DNA of 27,320 nt from JBBDRW01 sp040905265. Its GTDB lineage: Bacteria; Bacteroidota; Rhodothermia; Balneolales; Balneolaceae. Numbering within the stretch: the stretch's first letter is position 1; each line of letters begins with the position of its first letter. Shown in pieces: positions 7,739 through 15,428 of this stretch. The stretch is from the NCBI GenBank assembly GCA_040905265.1, contig JBBDRW010000123.1, positions 1 to 27,320 of the forward strand, in the 5' to 3' direction. Position numbers and translations under genes: made by a program. The notes below the pieces were generated by a model. The model searched no databases, had not been told where the DNA came from, and worked only from the letters and a program-made list of their open reading frames with translations.

Positions 7739-8329
7739 CTATTCGATTTCGGCAACCCACTCACGTACATAGATCCAGTCTCCAAAGGAGGACATATCGT
7801 CATTGCCGGCATTGGCTGCAATATGGAAGGTTACGGGCCCTTTAGCATCTTTTGGGGATTGCCAGACAAAGGTCCATCGGGCCGTTCGCTCTTCAACAGG
7901 TGCTGTACCTGCCGCCGAATGTTGCAGGTAGTCGACCGGGGTATCTTCCAGAGGCGTCAGGGTAAGACGGTCTCCGGACCAGGCAAAGGAGCCTGCCTGG
8001 GATCCATCTTTGAAACGGGTGGTCATTTGAAATCCCCCTTTCCCAAGCCGTTCACTGGACACGGTAACGGTGATGTTGTAGTGGCTGCCCGGTTCATACG
8101 TGTCACCGATCCCGGTAATTTCCAGGCTTCCCCGTTCATCATTGATATCGTAATCAAAATGACAGGAGTGGCAGGTTTCTTCCCCGAATCCACCGGTAAA
8201 CCGGCCGGGGATGTGTTCCGGGTACTCCGTGCCGGGTGCGGCCTCGTTCCGGGGAGTATCGGGCAGGCTGATTCCGATCAGAACGGGCAGGGAGATAGCG
8301 AGTAAAAATTGAAGTAGTAGACGATACAT
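7739..8329 (-). CDS. Secreted choice-of-anchor/reeler-like protein with a single CxxCH
   Basis: 196 residues. A signal peptide covers about 1-22 (MYRLLLQFLLAISLPVLIGI). The motif CHSCH at 53-57 is a c-type haem attachment sequence. The following region (about 65-190) is beta-rich: GDTYEPGSHYNITVTV, GFQMTTRF, RWTFVWQSP, GPVTFHIAANAGN. This resembles the choice-of-anchor V or reeler-like domain found in Bacteroidota exported proteins, often paired with one CxxCH. It likely works outside the cytoplasm; whether haem is really bound is not shown. The gene stands alone; a dispersed repeat copy lies 17-41 bases upstream of its start. Confidence 0.62.
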   Translation of the reverse strand: MYRLLLQFLLAISLPVLIGISLPDTPRNEAAPGTEYPEHIPGRFTGGFGEETCHSCHFDYDINDERGSLEITGIGDTYEPGSHYNITVTVSSERLGKGGFQMTTRFKDGSQAGSFAWSGDRLTLTPLEDTPVDYLQHSAAGTAPVEERTARWTFVWQSPKDAKGPVTFHIAANAGNDDMSSFGDWIYVREWVAEIE

Positions 8330-8345
8330 ATAGCTTGGTTTACAG

Positions 8346-8370
8346 GAGCCTTTGCATCCACCAGCTGGTT
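8346..8370 (-). repeat. Diverged copy of the GCATCC-GCCAGCCGG repeat
   Basis: GAGCCTTTGCATCC and CACCAGCTGG match the repeat found at 5395-5417 with several changes. It lies directly beside the Vgb remnant and just upstream of the choice-of-anchor gene start. Confidence 0.6.
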
Positions 8371-8371
8371 T

Positions 8372-8452
8372 GACCTCACGGGATGTGATAAATTCTTCGT
8401 TGCAGTTGTCAAATGCAACCGGTTTGTTCGGGGAGAGACCGCTGGCCTGGAT
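8372..8452 (-). pseudogene. Decayed fragment of a Vgb-like beta-propeller gene
   Basis: On the minus strand the frame reads SASGL-type sequence (QASGLSPNKPVAFD, then EEFITSREV). This lines up with the last blades of the intact lipoprotein at 4319-5356 (SASGLNPNKLVAFD, EEFITSIEI). The homology covers about 27 codons and then stops on both sides, so it is a remnant. It sits beside a copy of the same dispersed repeat that flanks the intact gene. Confidence 0.78.
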
Positions 8453-8699
8453 GTATGGTCGCTTACAGGATATCTGAAGCAGATTGTTTCCGCTCCCCGG
8501 GTTTTTATTGCAGGGATTGCAATTTATGAATGAAAGTCGTTTCGTACAGGTACCCCTGCTCCGGCAGGTCGTGCGGAACGTGAACCGTCCAAGTCCGGGG
8601 GCACCGGGTGTGCAGGTTTCACTCCCGGGAAGATGGGTTGGCCGTGGAGACGTGTTGTGCAGGTTGGTTCAGGTCAGGAGGGAATTAAAAGAGAATCGG
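8453..8699. other. Non-coding or decayed stretch upstream of the DUF72 gene
   Basis: No recognisable gene on either strand. A minus-strand frame reads as possible decayed coding sequence with an internal stop, but nothing in it is identifiable. Together with the preceding remnant this makes a gene-poor patch of about 370 bases. Confidence 0.45.
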
Positions 8700-9566
8700 A
8701 TGTCCATAAAAAAATACCATATCGGAACCACGCAGTGGGGACTCAAAGAGTGGGTTGGGAGCTTCTACCGGGAGGATGCCCGCCCCGATCAGTTCCTCAG
8801 GCAGTATGCCTCGGTCTTCAACTCGGTGGAGGGGAATACAACTTTCTATCGTGTACCCTCTCCGGAGACGATCCGGCAGTGGGGGGATGCGGTCCCGGAC
8901 GGATTCAAGTTCTGCTTCAAGTTTCCGCAGACAGTAACCCACTACAAGCGGTTGAATGATGTGGAGGATGAGGTGATCCGTTTTATCGATCTCTTCTCCC
9001 CGATCCATGAAAAAACAGGGCCGTTTCATATACAGCTCGCGCCGTCGTTCTCCTACAAGGAGTTCGGCAAACTGGAGAAGATGCTGAACCTGCTGCCGGC
9101 GGAACACCACTATGCAGTGGAAGTCCGCCATCTCGATTATTTTGACAAAGGGAAGCAGGAGAGGCACCTGGATCAATTGTTGAAGAGCCTGAATATGGAC
9201 CGTGTGATTTTCGATTCCCGGAAGCTTTTTTCTCTGCAGCCGCATGCCCCGGCCATCCGGGAAGCACAGAAGAAAAAACCGAAGGTGCCCATCCGGTTCG
9301 ACACCACCGGTATGCGGCCGTTTGTACGCTATGTAGGCGCCAATGATATCCTGAACAACGAAACCTACCTGAAGGAGTGGGCCATCATAACGGCGGACTG
9401 GATTCGTGAAGGGCTGCACCCGTACATCTTCATACACGCCCCGGAGAAGAGACATGCGCCGCCACTTGTACGCCATTTCCACCGCGAGCTTTCAAAACTG
9501 ATCGACCTGAATCCGATGCCCGCCTTTCCGTCGGAGCGCCAGGATGAACAGCTCGGGTTGTTTTAG
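8700..9566 (+). CDS. DUF72 (YecE-like) protein
   Basis: 288 residues from the ATG giving MSIKKYHIGTTQWGL. The frame is open upstream, but homologues begin at this IGTTQWG segment. Family landmarks: G-TTQWGLKEWVGSFY at the start, FNSVEGNTTFYRVPS, FKFCFKFPQTVTH, the EVRHLDYF segment, and GMRPFVRYVGAN. DUF72 proteins adopt a TIM-barrel fold, and their biochemical role is unsettled. A strong AGGAGG lies at 8676-8681, but 18 bases from this ATG is too far, so the initiation signal is unclear. The next gene, prfC, follows after about 150 bases. Confidence 0.85.
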   Translation: MSIKKYHIGTTQWGLKEWVGSFYREDARPDQFLRQYASVFNSVEGNTTFYRVPSPETIRQWGDAVPDGFKFCFKFPQTVTHYKRLNDVEDEVIRFIDLFSPIHEKTGPFHIQLAPSFSYKEFGKLEKMLNLLPAEHHYAVEVRHLDYFDKGKQERHLDQLLKSLNMDRVIFDSRKLFSLQPHAPAIREAQKKKPKVPIRFDTTGMRPFVRYVGANDILNNETYLKEWAIITADWIREGLHPYIFIHAPEKRHAPPLVRHFHRELSKLIDLNPMPAFPSERQDEQLGLF

Positions 9567-9721
9567 CAGATCACATGTGATAACAAACCGGAGAGTTCGT
9601 ATCTTTCCTGTCTTTGCAGTGCAAAGAGCCTGTCGGGCATTCGTTGAATCTGATGCAATCGCCACGCTGCGATCCCATACAACCGACTGGCTCCTGTATT
9701 TATCCATCGCGACCCAATTTT

Positions 9722-11329
9722 ATGTCCAAGACGATTACCAAACATAACCCGATCCTGAAAGAGGCTGAGAAACGCCGGACCTTTGCGATTATCTCCCACC
9801 CGGATGCCGGGAAGACGACCCTGACCGAGAAGCTTCTCTTATACGGGGGCGCCATCCACGAAGCCGGGTCGATTCGGCAGCGAAAGGCGTCGCGGTACGC
9901 CGCGTCCGACTGGATGGCGATCGAGAAAGAGCGAGGGATCTCCGTCACCTCTTCGGTGCTTCGGTTTGAACAGAACGGAATCCGGTACAACCTGTTGGAT
10001 ACACCGGGCCACAAGGATTTTTCCGAAGATACTCTCCGTACCCTGGTTGCGGCGGACTCCGGGCTGATGGTGATTGACGTCGCGAAGGGGGTTGAAGAGC
10101 AGACAGAAAAGCTGTTTGAAGTCTGTAAAATGCGAAATGTTCCGGTCATCACCTTTGTGAACAAGTGTGACCGGCCAGGGATGGAGCCGCTCGAAATCCT
10201 CAGCAATATCGAGAACAAACTGGGTATCGAAGCGGTGACGGCGAGCTGGCCGGTTGGATACGGGCCGAAGTTTCAGGGAATCTATGACTTTATCGGAAAG
10301 GAGCTTCACCTCTACATCAAGACCGATCACGGTGCAAAGAAAGCGGAGACGAAGGTAGTGAGCCTGGAAGAGGGGCTGGAGGCCTCCACGCTCTCCGATA
10401 CCGAGAAGGCCCATCTGGAAGAGGAGATTCTTCTGATGGAGGATATGTTCGAGTCGATGGACCGCGAGAAATTTGCAAACGGAGAGGTAACCCCCGTCTT
10501 TTTCGGGTCTGCCCTTCACAATTTCGGCCTGGATGTGTTTCTGAACTATTTCCCTTCGCTGGCCCCTCCTCCACAGAGTTACGAGAGCGGGGACGGCCAG
10601 GAGCGCGGGCTGGATCAGCCGTTCAGCGGGTTTATCTTCAAACTTCAGGCCAATATGAACCCGGACCACCGGGACTGCGCCGCGTTTGTGCGGATCACCT
10701 CCGGCAAGTTTGAACGGGGGCTTGAAGCGATCCACTCCCAGAGCGGCAAGAAGGTGAAGATGTCGACGCCCCACACCCTGATGGGGGATGAACGCCATAT
10801 TCTGGAGGAGGCGTACCCTGGAGATATCGTCTCTCTGTTCAGCCCCGGTTTCTTTCGCATCGGGAATACACTCTACTCCGAAAACCCGGTCGAATTCAAT
10901 GTGATCCCGCTCTTCACTCCCGAACACTTTATGAAGGTATCGACAAAGGATCCCTTCAAGCGGAAACAGCTCCGGGAGGGGTTGAAACAGCTCTCCGAAG
11001 AGGGGGTTGTGCATGTTTTTGAAGTTCCCGGCGGCGTGGGAAATGAACTCCTTCTCGGTACGGTAGGTGTGCTGCAGTTCGAGGTAGTGGAACACCGCAT
11101 GCAGACCGAATACGGCGTAGAACTCAACAAACAGACGATGACCTACAACACGGCCCGCTGGCTGCCGGATGACCCGGCTCTGATGAAAAAGCTGGAAGGG
11201 AGTTTTTCAACCCATGTTACCCGTGACCTGGAAAAGAATCCGATTGTCCTCTTTGACAGCCAGTACGCCCTGAATCAGGCAGAAGAGAAGGTGGGCGCGG
11301 AGAACCTGTTCAAATACAAACGAAACTGA
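9722..11329 (+). CDS. prfC: Peptide chain release factor 3 (RF3)
   Basis: 535 residues, matching the usual ~530. GTPase motifs: G1 HPDAGKTT at 26-33, the switch region with RGISVTSS, G3 DTPGH at 93-97, and G4 NKCD at 147-150. Domains II and III follow, with GFIFKLQANMNP and the QFEVVEHRM segment. RF3 recycles RF1/RF2 from the ribosome after termination. The frame is open upstream, but homology begins at MSKTITKHNPILKEAEKRRTF, so this ATG was taken. No Shine-Dalgarno is seen. The stop faces the convergent metalloprotease gene. Confidence 0.95.
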   Translation: MSKTITKHNPILKEAEKRRTFAIISHPDAGKTTLTEKLLLYGGAIHEAGSIRQRKASRYAASDWMAIEKERGISVTSSVLRFEQNGIRYNLLDTPGHKDFSEDTLRTLVAADSGLMVIDVAKGVEEQTEKLFEVCKMRNVPVITFVNKCDRPGMEPLEILSNIENKLGIEAVTASWPVGYGPKFQGIYDFIGKELHLYIKTDHGAKKAETKVVSLEEGLEASTLSDTEKAHLEEEILLMEDMFESMDREKFANGEVTPVFFGSALHNFGLDVFLNYFPSLAPPPQSYESGDGQERGLDQPFSGFIFKLQANMNPDHRDCAAFVRITSGKFERGLEAIHSQSGKKVKMSTPHTLMGDERHILEEAYPGDIVSLFSPGFFRIGNTLYSENPVEFNVIPLFTPEHFMKVSTKDPFKRKQLREGLKQLSEEGVVHVFEVPGGVGNELLLGTVGVLQFEVVEHRMQTEYGVELNKQTMTYNTARWLPDDPALMKKLEGSFSTHVTRDLEKNPIVLFDSQYALNQAEEKVGAENLFKYKRN

Positions 11330-11359
11330 GGATCGTGCATCGGTTCCGCCCCTGAGAAG

Positions 11360-11408
11360 ATCCGCCAGCCGGAGGAGCTATTTGGCACCGGGGAACAGGG
11401 AATAGCTC
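11360..11408. repeat. Palindrome copy and 8-bp inverted repeat between convergent genes
   Basis: ATCCGCCAGCCGGAGGA is a partial copy of the dispersed TCCGCC-AGCC-GGCGGA palindrome. Immediately after it, GAGCTATT (11375-11382) and AATAGCTC (11401-11408) form an inverted repeat. The position between two convergent genes would suit a termination structure, but there is no T-run. Confidence 0.4.
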
Positions 11409-11436
11409 TTGATCAACGAGAACTCTCCCCTATCCC

Positions 11437-12207
11437 CTAATCCTGCGCCGCGCGAACGTCCGATTCGCAATAGGCGTCCAGTTCCGGTATGGAGCCATCA
11501 AACAGATTTGCAAAGAAATCGGTCGTTTCAACAGCATAATACATCAGGCAATTCTCTTCCGTACAGTGTCTGCCATTCCCGCTGTCCTGATGGCTGGATT
11601 GCATCTCCGTGCCGTTGTTCACCAGCCCAAGCAGATGGCCGTACTCATGCCGGAGAACGGTCGCCTCCACTTTTTCCCGGCTTGGATTGAGGGGCGGTGA
11701 GCCGCTCACATTATGAATCGTCTCTCCAAAATAAGCGTTGGACGTGTTGTAATAGGCAATCCCCAGCACATTCCCCGAATCATAGCTGCCATCCACAAAA
11801 ATGTTGTAGGAGGTGAGCGTACCCTCTTCCACATCGGTCCGGGTATCTCTGTGTTCCGCTTCCAGGTCCCGGATATCGTCGGCAGAGTACTCCTCCTGCC
11901 CGCCGGAAGGTATTTCAGTCGGTACCTGGATGATGATTTCCGTTTTTTGCAGCCATTTCGCCAGAAACTCCTCGAGGCTGTCAATCGCAGCATCCGTCGG
12001 GCGCATGCCGGGCATGTAGTCAATCTCCAGGATCAGGCGGTTAAAGGTCTCATTCGTCAGGAAATCGAGGTTCGACATGCCGGGATTTTCCGTTTCTGAA
12101 TAGTGAATCTCTTCCGGGTCGTCTGAATTGGTAGACGTTGTGTCGCAGGACATTGCGAAAAGCAGCAGCAAAATCGGCGCTGCCAGTTTGCAGAGTGGTT
12201 TCATCAT
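11437..12207 (-). CDS. Membrane metalloprotease-family lipoprotein (metzincin-like)
   Basis: 256 residues from the ATG at 12207; an adjacent ATG at 12204 is equally possible. The frame runs further upstream but only through a palindromic repeat. A lipoprotein signal ends at FAMSC (Cys21). The zinc-binding HEYGH is at 187-191, followed by LLGLVNNG. Downstream are EMQSSHQD, GRHCTEENC, and the Met-turn-like CLMYYAVETTD at about 220-230. This pattern matches the Bacteroidota 'membrane metalloprotease' family. The third metzincin histidine expected at residue 197 is Asn; His206 may replace it. The family usually shows the same HExxHxxGLVN form. Likely an envelope-anchored zinc protease; substrate unknown. 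Confidence 0.78.
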   Translation of the reverse strand: MMKPLCKLAAPILLLLFAMSCDTTSTNSDDPEEIHYSETENPGMSNLDFLTNETFNRLILEIDYMPGMRPTDAAIDSLEEFLAKWLQKTEIIIQVPTEIPSGGQEEYSADDIRDLEAEHRDTRTDVEEGTLTSYNIFVDGSYDSGNVLGIAYYNTSNAYFGETIHNVSGSPPLNPSREKVEATVLRHEYGHLLGLVNNGTEMQSSHQDSGNGRHCTEENCLMYYAVETTDFFANLFDGSIPELDAYCESDVRAAQD

Positions 12208-12251
12208 TTGGTAACACGGTTTCTTTATGGGAATTTGTATCTTTGCATCCA

Positions 12252-12329
12252 GTGTCAGATCAACCATGCGACAGGGTAAACGAATCCGCCAGCCGGCGGA
12301 ACCCCGTATGAGCAAGGTTGATCTGACAC
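12252..12329. repeat. Nested inverted repeat with 14-bp perfect outer arms
   Basis: Outer arms GTGTCAGATCAACC (12252-12265) and GGTTGATCTGACAC (12316-12329) are perfect reverse complements. They enclose the palindrome TCCGCC-AGCC-GGCGGA (12285-12300). The element lies between the metalloprotease and the divergent acetyltransferase gene. It could fold as a cruciform or RNA hairpin; its nature is unknown. Confidence 0.75.
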
Positions 12330-12420
12330 GGACAGTCACTTAAATGGGATTCGTCTCCAAAATGTTCCTCGGGATTCACAGAATCCTACACGAACCGAAA
12401 TGGTAAACCATCATCCCGGA

Positions 12421-12900
12421 ATGCTTACGATAGTTAAAGCCGACTATGCCAACCCGGACCACGCAGATACAGTGCTGTCGATGACCTCGGAGTACGCGCG
12501 GGACCCGATGGGGATGGAGGAGGAGCTGGAGGATGAGGTGAAGGAGAACCTGATCCGGGAGATGAGCCTTTTTCCCGGAACAATGTCCCTGATCGCCTAT
12601 CTGGACGGCAAACCTGCCGGCCTTGCCAACTGTGTTTACAGTTTCTCTACGTTTGCGGCGAAGAAGGTATTGAATGTACATGATCTGGCGGTTCTGCCGG
12701 AGATGAGAGGGCAGGGGATCGGCCGAAAACTGCTTGAGGCGGTGATAGAGCAGGCGCAGCAGACGGATTGCTGCAAGGTGACCCTGGAGGTGAGAGAGGA
12801 TAACCGGGCCCGCCGTCTCTATGAGCGGTGCGGATTCTCTGTCGGAGACCCGGCGATGTATTTTATGACGTGTGAACTGGATGAAGAGTCCGGCCGGTAA
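12421..12900 (+). CDS. GNAT-family N-acetyltransferase
   Basis: 159 residues. The acetyl-CoA-binding motif A is VLPEMRGQGIG at about 91-101, with the preceding LNVHDLAV strand, followed by CCKVTLEVREDNRARRLYERCGF (motif B, about 117-139). The N-terminal ADYANPDHAD...YARDPMG block is typical of a subfamily of small soluble acetyltransferases; the acceptor is unknown. An ATG 21 bases upstream (12400) is in frame, but homology begins at MLTIVKAD, so 12421 was chosen. It is followed by a structured intergenic region before lpdA. Confidence 0.85.
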   Translation: MLTIVKADYANPDHADTVLSMTSEYARDPMGMEEELEDEVKENLIREMSLFPGTMSLIAYLDGKPAGLANCVYSFSTFAAKKVLNVHDLAVLPEMRGQGIGRKLLEAVIEQAQQTDCCKVTLEVREDNRARRLYERCGFSVGDPAMYFMTCELDEESGR

Positions 12901-12978
12901 CTCTCCGCTCTGATTTACTTATCTGGTGGAAGTTCCTTAAATTACAACGCTCCCGGTTCGGTGATCATTCTATCCGGC

Positions 12979-13091
12979 CCGGCAGAGTCCGGATGGCCTC
13001 AGAGGCCCTCTGCCGGTTTGGCACAGAGCAGCATTCCGAAGCCTGGAGGCCGAATTTGTCCGGAGCCGATAGCACCGGAGTTCCTCTCCGG
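12979..13091 (+). other. Hairpin-rich GC-rich region upstream of lpdA
   Basis: Several strong hairpins lie in a row. CCGGCAGAG (12979-12987) pairs with CTCTGCCGG (13008-13016), enclosing GGCC-TCAGA-GGCC. GCCT-GG-AGGC follows near 13041-13050. CCGGAG-TTCCT-CTCCGG is at 13075-13091. This could be an RNA leader, a small RNA, or the GNAT terminator region, though no T-run follows. No known riboswitch family is recognised. Confidence 0.4.
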
Positions 13092-13177
13092 ATAATGGGC
13101 TGACAGGAGGTGAGCCGGGATTTTTAAAAGATCCAGAGATTATAGACGTTAACTACCCAAACCTGTAGAATAGAATT

Positions 13178-14599
13178 ATGGCAAAAGAATTTGATGTGTG
13201 TGTAATCGGTTCAGGCCCCGGCGGATATGTAGCTGCCATCCGGGCCTCTCAACTGGGCTTCAAGACAGCCATTGTGGAGAAGAGGAAATTGGGAGGAGTC
13301 TGCCTCAATATCGGCTGTATCCCGACCAAAGCCCTGCTCCGGTCGGCGGAAGTCTTTGAGTCGATCTCCCATGCGGGGGATTATGGCGTCAATGTAAAGG
13401 ATTTTTCGGCGGATTTCGGCGGGATGGTTCAGCGCAGCCGGAATGTGGCGGACAAGATGAGCAAAGGCGTCCAGTTTCTGATGAAAGCGAACAAGATCGA
13501 CGTTTTAAACGGCAAAGGGGTCTTCAAGTCGGACAAGGAGCTCTCTGTTCAGGATGAAAAGGGCAAGGAGACGGAGAGTGTGAAGGCCAAACACTTCATT
13601 ATCTCGACCGGAGCCCGGCCGCGGGAACTGCCGAACATTCCGATCGACGGGAAACTGGTTATCGATTCGGAGCGTGCGATGCAGCTCGAGAAGCAGCCGA
13701 AGAAACTGGTTGTGATTGGTGCCGGCGCGATCGGCGTAGAGTTCGCCTACTTCTACAACACCATCGGAACCGAGGTGACGATTGTGGAACTTCAGGACTC
13801 CCTGGTTCCGGTCGAAGACAAGGACATCGGCAAGGAGCTCGGCAAGATCTACAAAAAGAAAGGAATTACCATCCACACCGGAAGCACCGTAGAGAAGGTG
13901 GAGAAGAAGGGCAAAGGTGTGAAGGTGACGATCAAGACCTCCAAGGGGGATGAAACCGTCGACGCCGACATGGTCCTTTCTGCTGTGGGAGTCACCGGAA
14001 ATGTGGAAGGGATCGGGCTCGACAAAGCCGGTGTTGAACACGAACGGGGCGCCATCAAAATCGACAAACAGACGTATCAGACCTCGAAAAAGGGAATCTA
14101 TGCCATCGGGGATGTCGCAGGCGGCCCCTGGCTTGCCCACAAGGCGTCCCACGAAGCGATCGTCTGCGTAGAGCGGCTTGCCGGCAAGGATCCGTCGCCG
14201 ATCCGGTATGACAACATCCCCGGATGTACCTACTGTGAACCGCAGATTGCCTCGGTCGGGTTGACCGAAGCACAGGCGAAGGAGGAGGGGTATGATGTCA
14301 GGGTTGGTAAATTTCCCTTCTCGGCCAGCGGCAAAGCGTCCGGTCTGGGCCATGAAGAGGGCTTTGTGAAGGTGATCTTTGACGCCAAATACGGCGAATG
14401 GCTCGGCTGCCATATGATCGGCTCCCATGTGACGGAACTGATCGCGGAAGCGGTGGTCGCCCGGGATCTGGAGACAACCGGCCATGAAATTATCAGCGCC
14501 GTTCATCCCCACCCGACCATGAGCGAAGCGGTCATGGAAGCAGTCGCGGAAGCGTACGGTGAAGGGGTGCATCTGGGTACCCAGCCGAAGAAAAAGTAA
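13178..14599 (+). CDS. lpdA: Dihydrolipoyl dehydrogenase (E3)
   Basis: 473 residues. FAD-binding GSGPGG at 11-16. The redox-active disulfide is CLNIGC with C42 and C47, in the canonical GGVCLNIGCIPTKALL context. The NAD-binding GAGAIG follows in the middle domain. The dimer-domain His-Glu pair lies in HPHPTMSE at 443-450. The enzyme reoxidises dihydrolipoamide in 2-oxoacid dehydrogenase and glycine-cleavage complexes. It is first in a run with lipB and lipA, so the enzyme using lipoate and those that attach and make it are placed together. lipB follows after 28 bases. Confidence 0.96.
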   Translation: MAKEFDVCVIGSGPGGYVAAIRASQLGFKTAIVEKRKLGGVCLNIGCIPTKALLRSAEVFESISHAGDYGVNVKDFSADFGGMVQRSRNVADKMSKGVQFLMKANKIDVLNGKGVFKSDKELSVQDEKGKETESVKAKHFIISTGARPRELPNIPIDGKLVIDSERAMQLEKQPKKLVVIGAGAIGVEFAYFYNTIGTEVTIVELQDSLVPVEDKDIGKELGKIYKKKGITIHTGSTVEKVEKKGKGVKVTIKTSKGDETVDADMVLSAVGVTGNVEGIGLDKAGVEHERGAIKIDKQTYQTSKKGIYAIGDVAGGPWLAHKASHEAIVCVERLAGKDPSPIRYDNIPGCTYCEPQIASVGLTEAQAKEEGYDVRVGKFPFSASGKASGLGHEEGFVKVIFDAKYGEWLGCHMIGSHVTELIAEAVVARDLETTGHEIISAVHPHPTMSEAVMEAVAEAYGEGVHLGTQPKKK

Positions 14600-14627
14600 C
14601 GGCAGCCGGCTCCGAAGGAGGGGAGGC

Positions 14628-15380
14628 ATGAACCGAATTGACGTTTACGATCTGGGATTCACTCCCTACCGCCAGGCCTGGGATCTTCAGAAGTCCGTAC
14701 AGCAGCGCCTCATTGCGGATAAACTGCGTATGCGGGATGAACCCGGCCTGCAGCCGGCGGTGAACGACCAGCTCCTGTTTGTCGAGCACCCGCATGTCTA
14801 TACGCTCGGCAAGAGCGGCAATGCCGCCCACCTGCTCCGGGGGGCAGCCGAACTTCGGCAGATCGACGCCGAGTTTGTTCAGAACGACCGGGGCGGGGAT
14901 ATCACCTATCACGGCCCCGGCCAGATTGTCGGGTACCCGATTCTCAACCTCGACCGGTACATGACCGATATCCACAAATACCTCCGGAGCCTGGAGGAGG
15001 TGATCATCCGGGTGTGCGGGACGTACGGGCTTCAGGCCGGCCGGATTGACGGCCTGACTGGTGTCTGGGTCGGGGAGCAAAAGGTTTGTGCGATGGGGAT
15101 CCGCTGCTCCCGGTGGGTGACCATGCATGGATTCGCGTTGAATGTGAATACGGATCTGAGCTATTTTGACCACATTGTTCCGTGCGGAATTCAGGACAAA
15201 CGGGTCACCTCCCTGTCGGCACTGCTGGCCCGTCCGGTCCCGGAGGAGGAGGTCCGGGAGGAGATCATCCGCCATTTCGGGGAGGTATTCGGCGCGAGGA
15301 TGGAGAGAGGCAGCCTGGAGAATCTGCCTGAACACGACAGCGATTTTTCGTATCTTGCAACCGGTCATTCAGACGGGTAA
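14628..15380 (+). CDS. lipB: Octanoyl-[ACP]:protein N-octanoyltransferase
   Basis: 250 residues from the ATG preceded by AAGGAGG 7 bases upstream; the frame is open into lpdA, but the ribosome binding site decides this start. Signature RGGDITYHGPGQ at 88-99, catalytic Lys152 (QKVCAMGIR) and catalytic Cys186 (HIVPCGI) are all present, with MHGFALNVN between them. It transfers octanoate from acyl carrier protein to lipoyl domains, the first step of lipoate assembly. It lies between lpdA and lipA on the same strand with short gaps, consistent with one operon. Confidence 0.96.
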   Translation: MNRIDVYDLGFTPYRQAWDLQKSVQQRLIADKLRMRDEPGLQPAVNDQLLFVEHPHVYTLGKSGNAAHLLRGAAELRQIDAEFVQNDRGGDITYHGPGQIVGYPILNLDRYMTDIHKYLRSLEEVIIRVCGTYGLQAGRIDGLTGVWVGEQKVCAMGIRCSRWVTMHGFALNVNTDLSYFDHIVPCGIQDKRVTSLSALLARPVPEEEVREEIIRHFGEVFGARMERGSLENLPEHDSDFSYLATGHSDG

Positions 15381-15428
15381 ATCAAACAGGAACAGGAGAC
15401 GCACGACGGTTTCGAAGAGATTGTACGT

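Noticed and set aside
7558..7821. Small minus-strand frame between the choice-of-anchor gene and NhaC
   Set aside because: Overlaps the end of the choice-of-anchor gene in another frame and has no recognisable features.
9839..11095. 418-codon minus-strand frame
   Set aside because: Lies wholly inside prfC, whose GTPase motifs are unmistakable; the frame is open only because of GC-rich codon bias.
12979..13091. SRP RNA or RNase P RNA in the region before lpdA
   Set aside because: The conserved core sequences of those RNAs are not present; only generic hairpins are seen.
13505..14629. 374-codon minus-strand frame
   Set aside because: Antisense shadow of lpdA.
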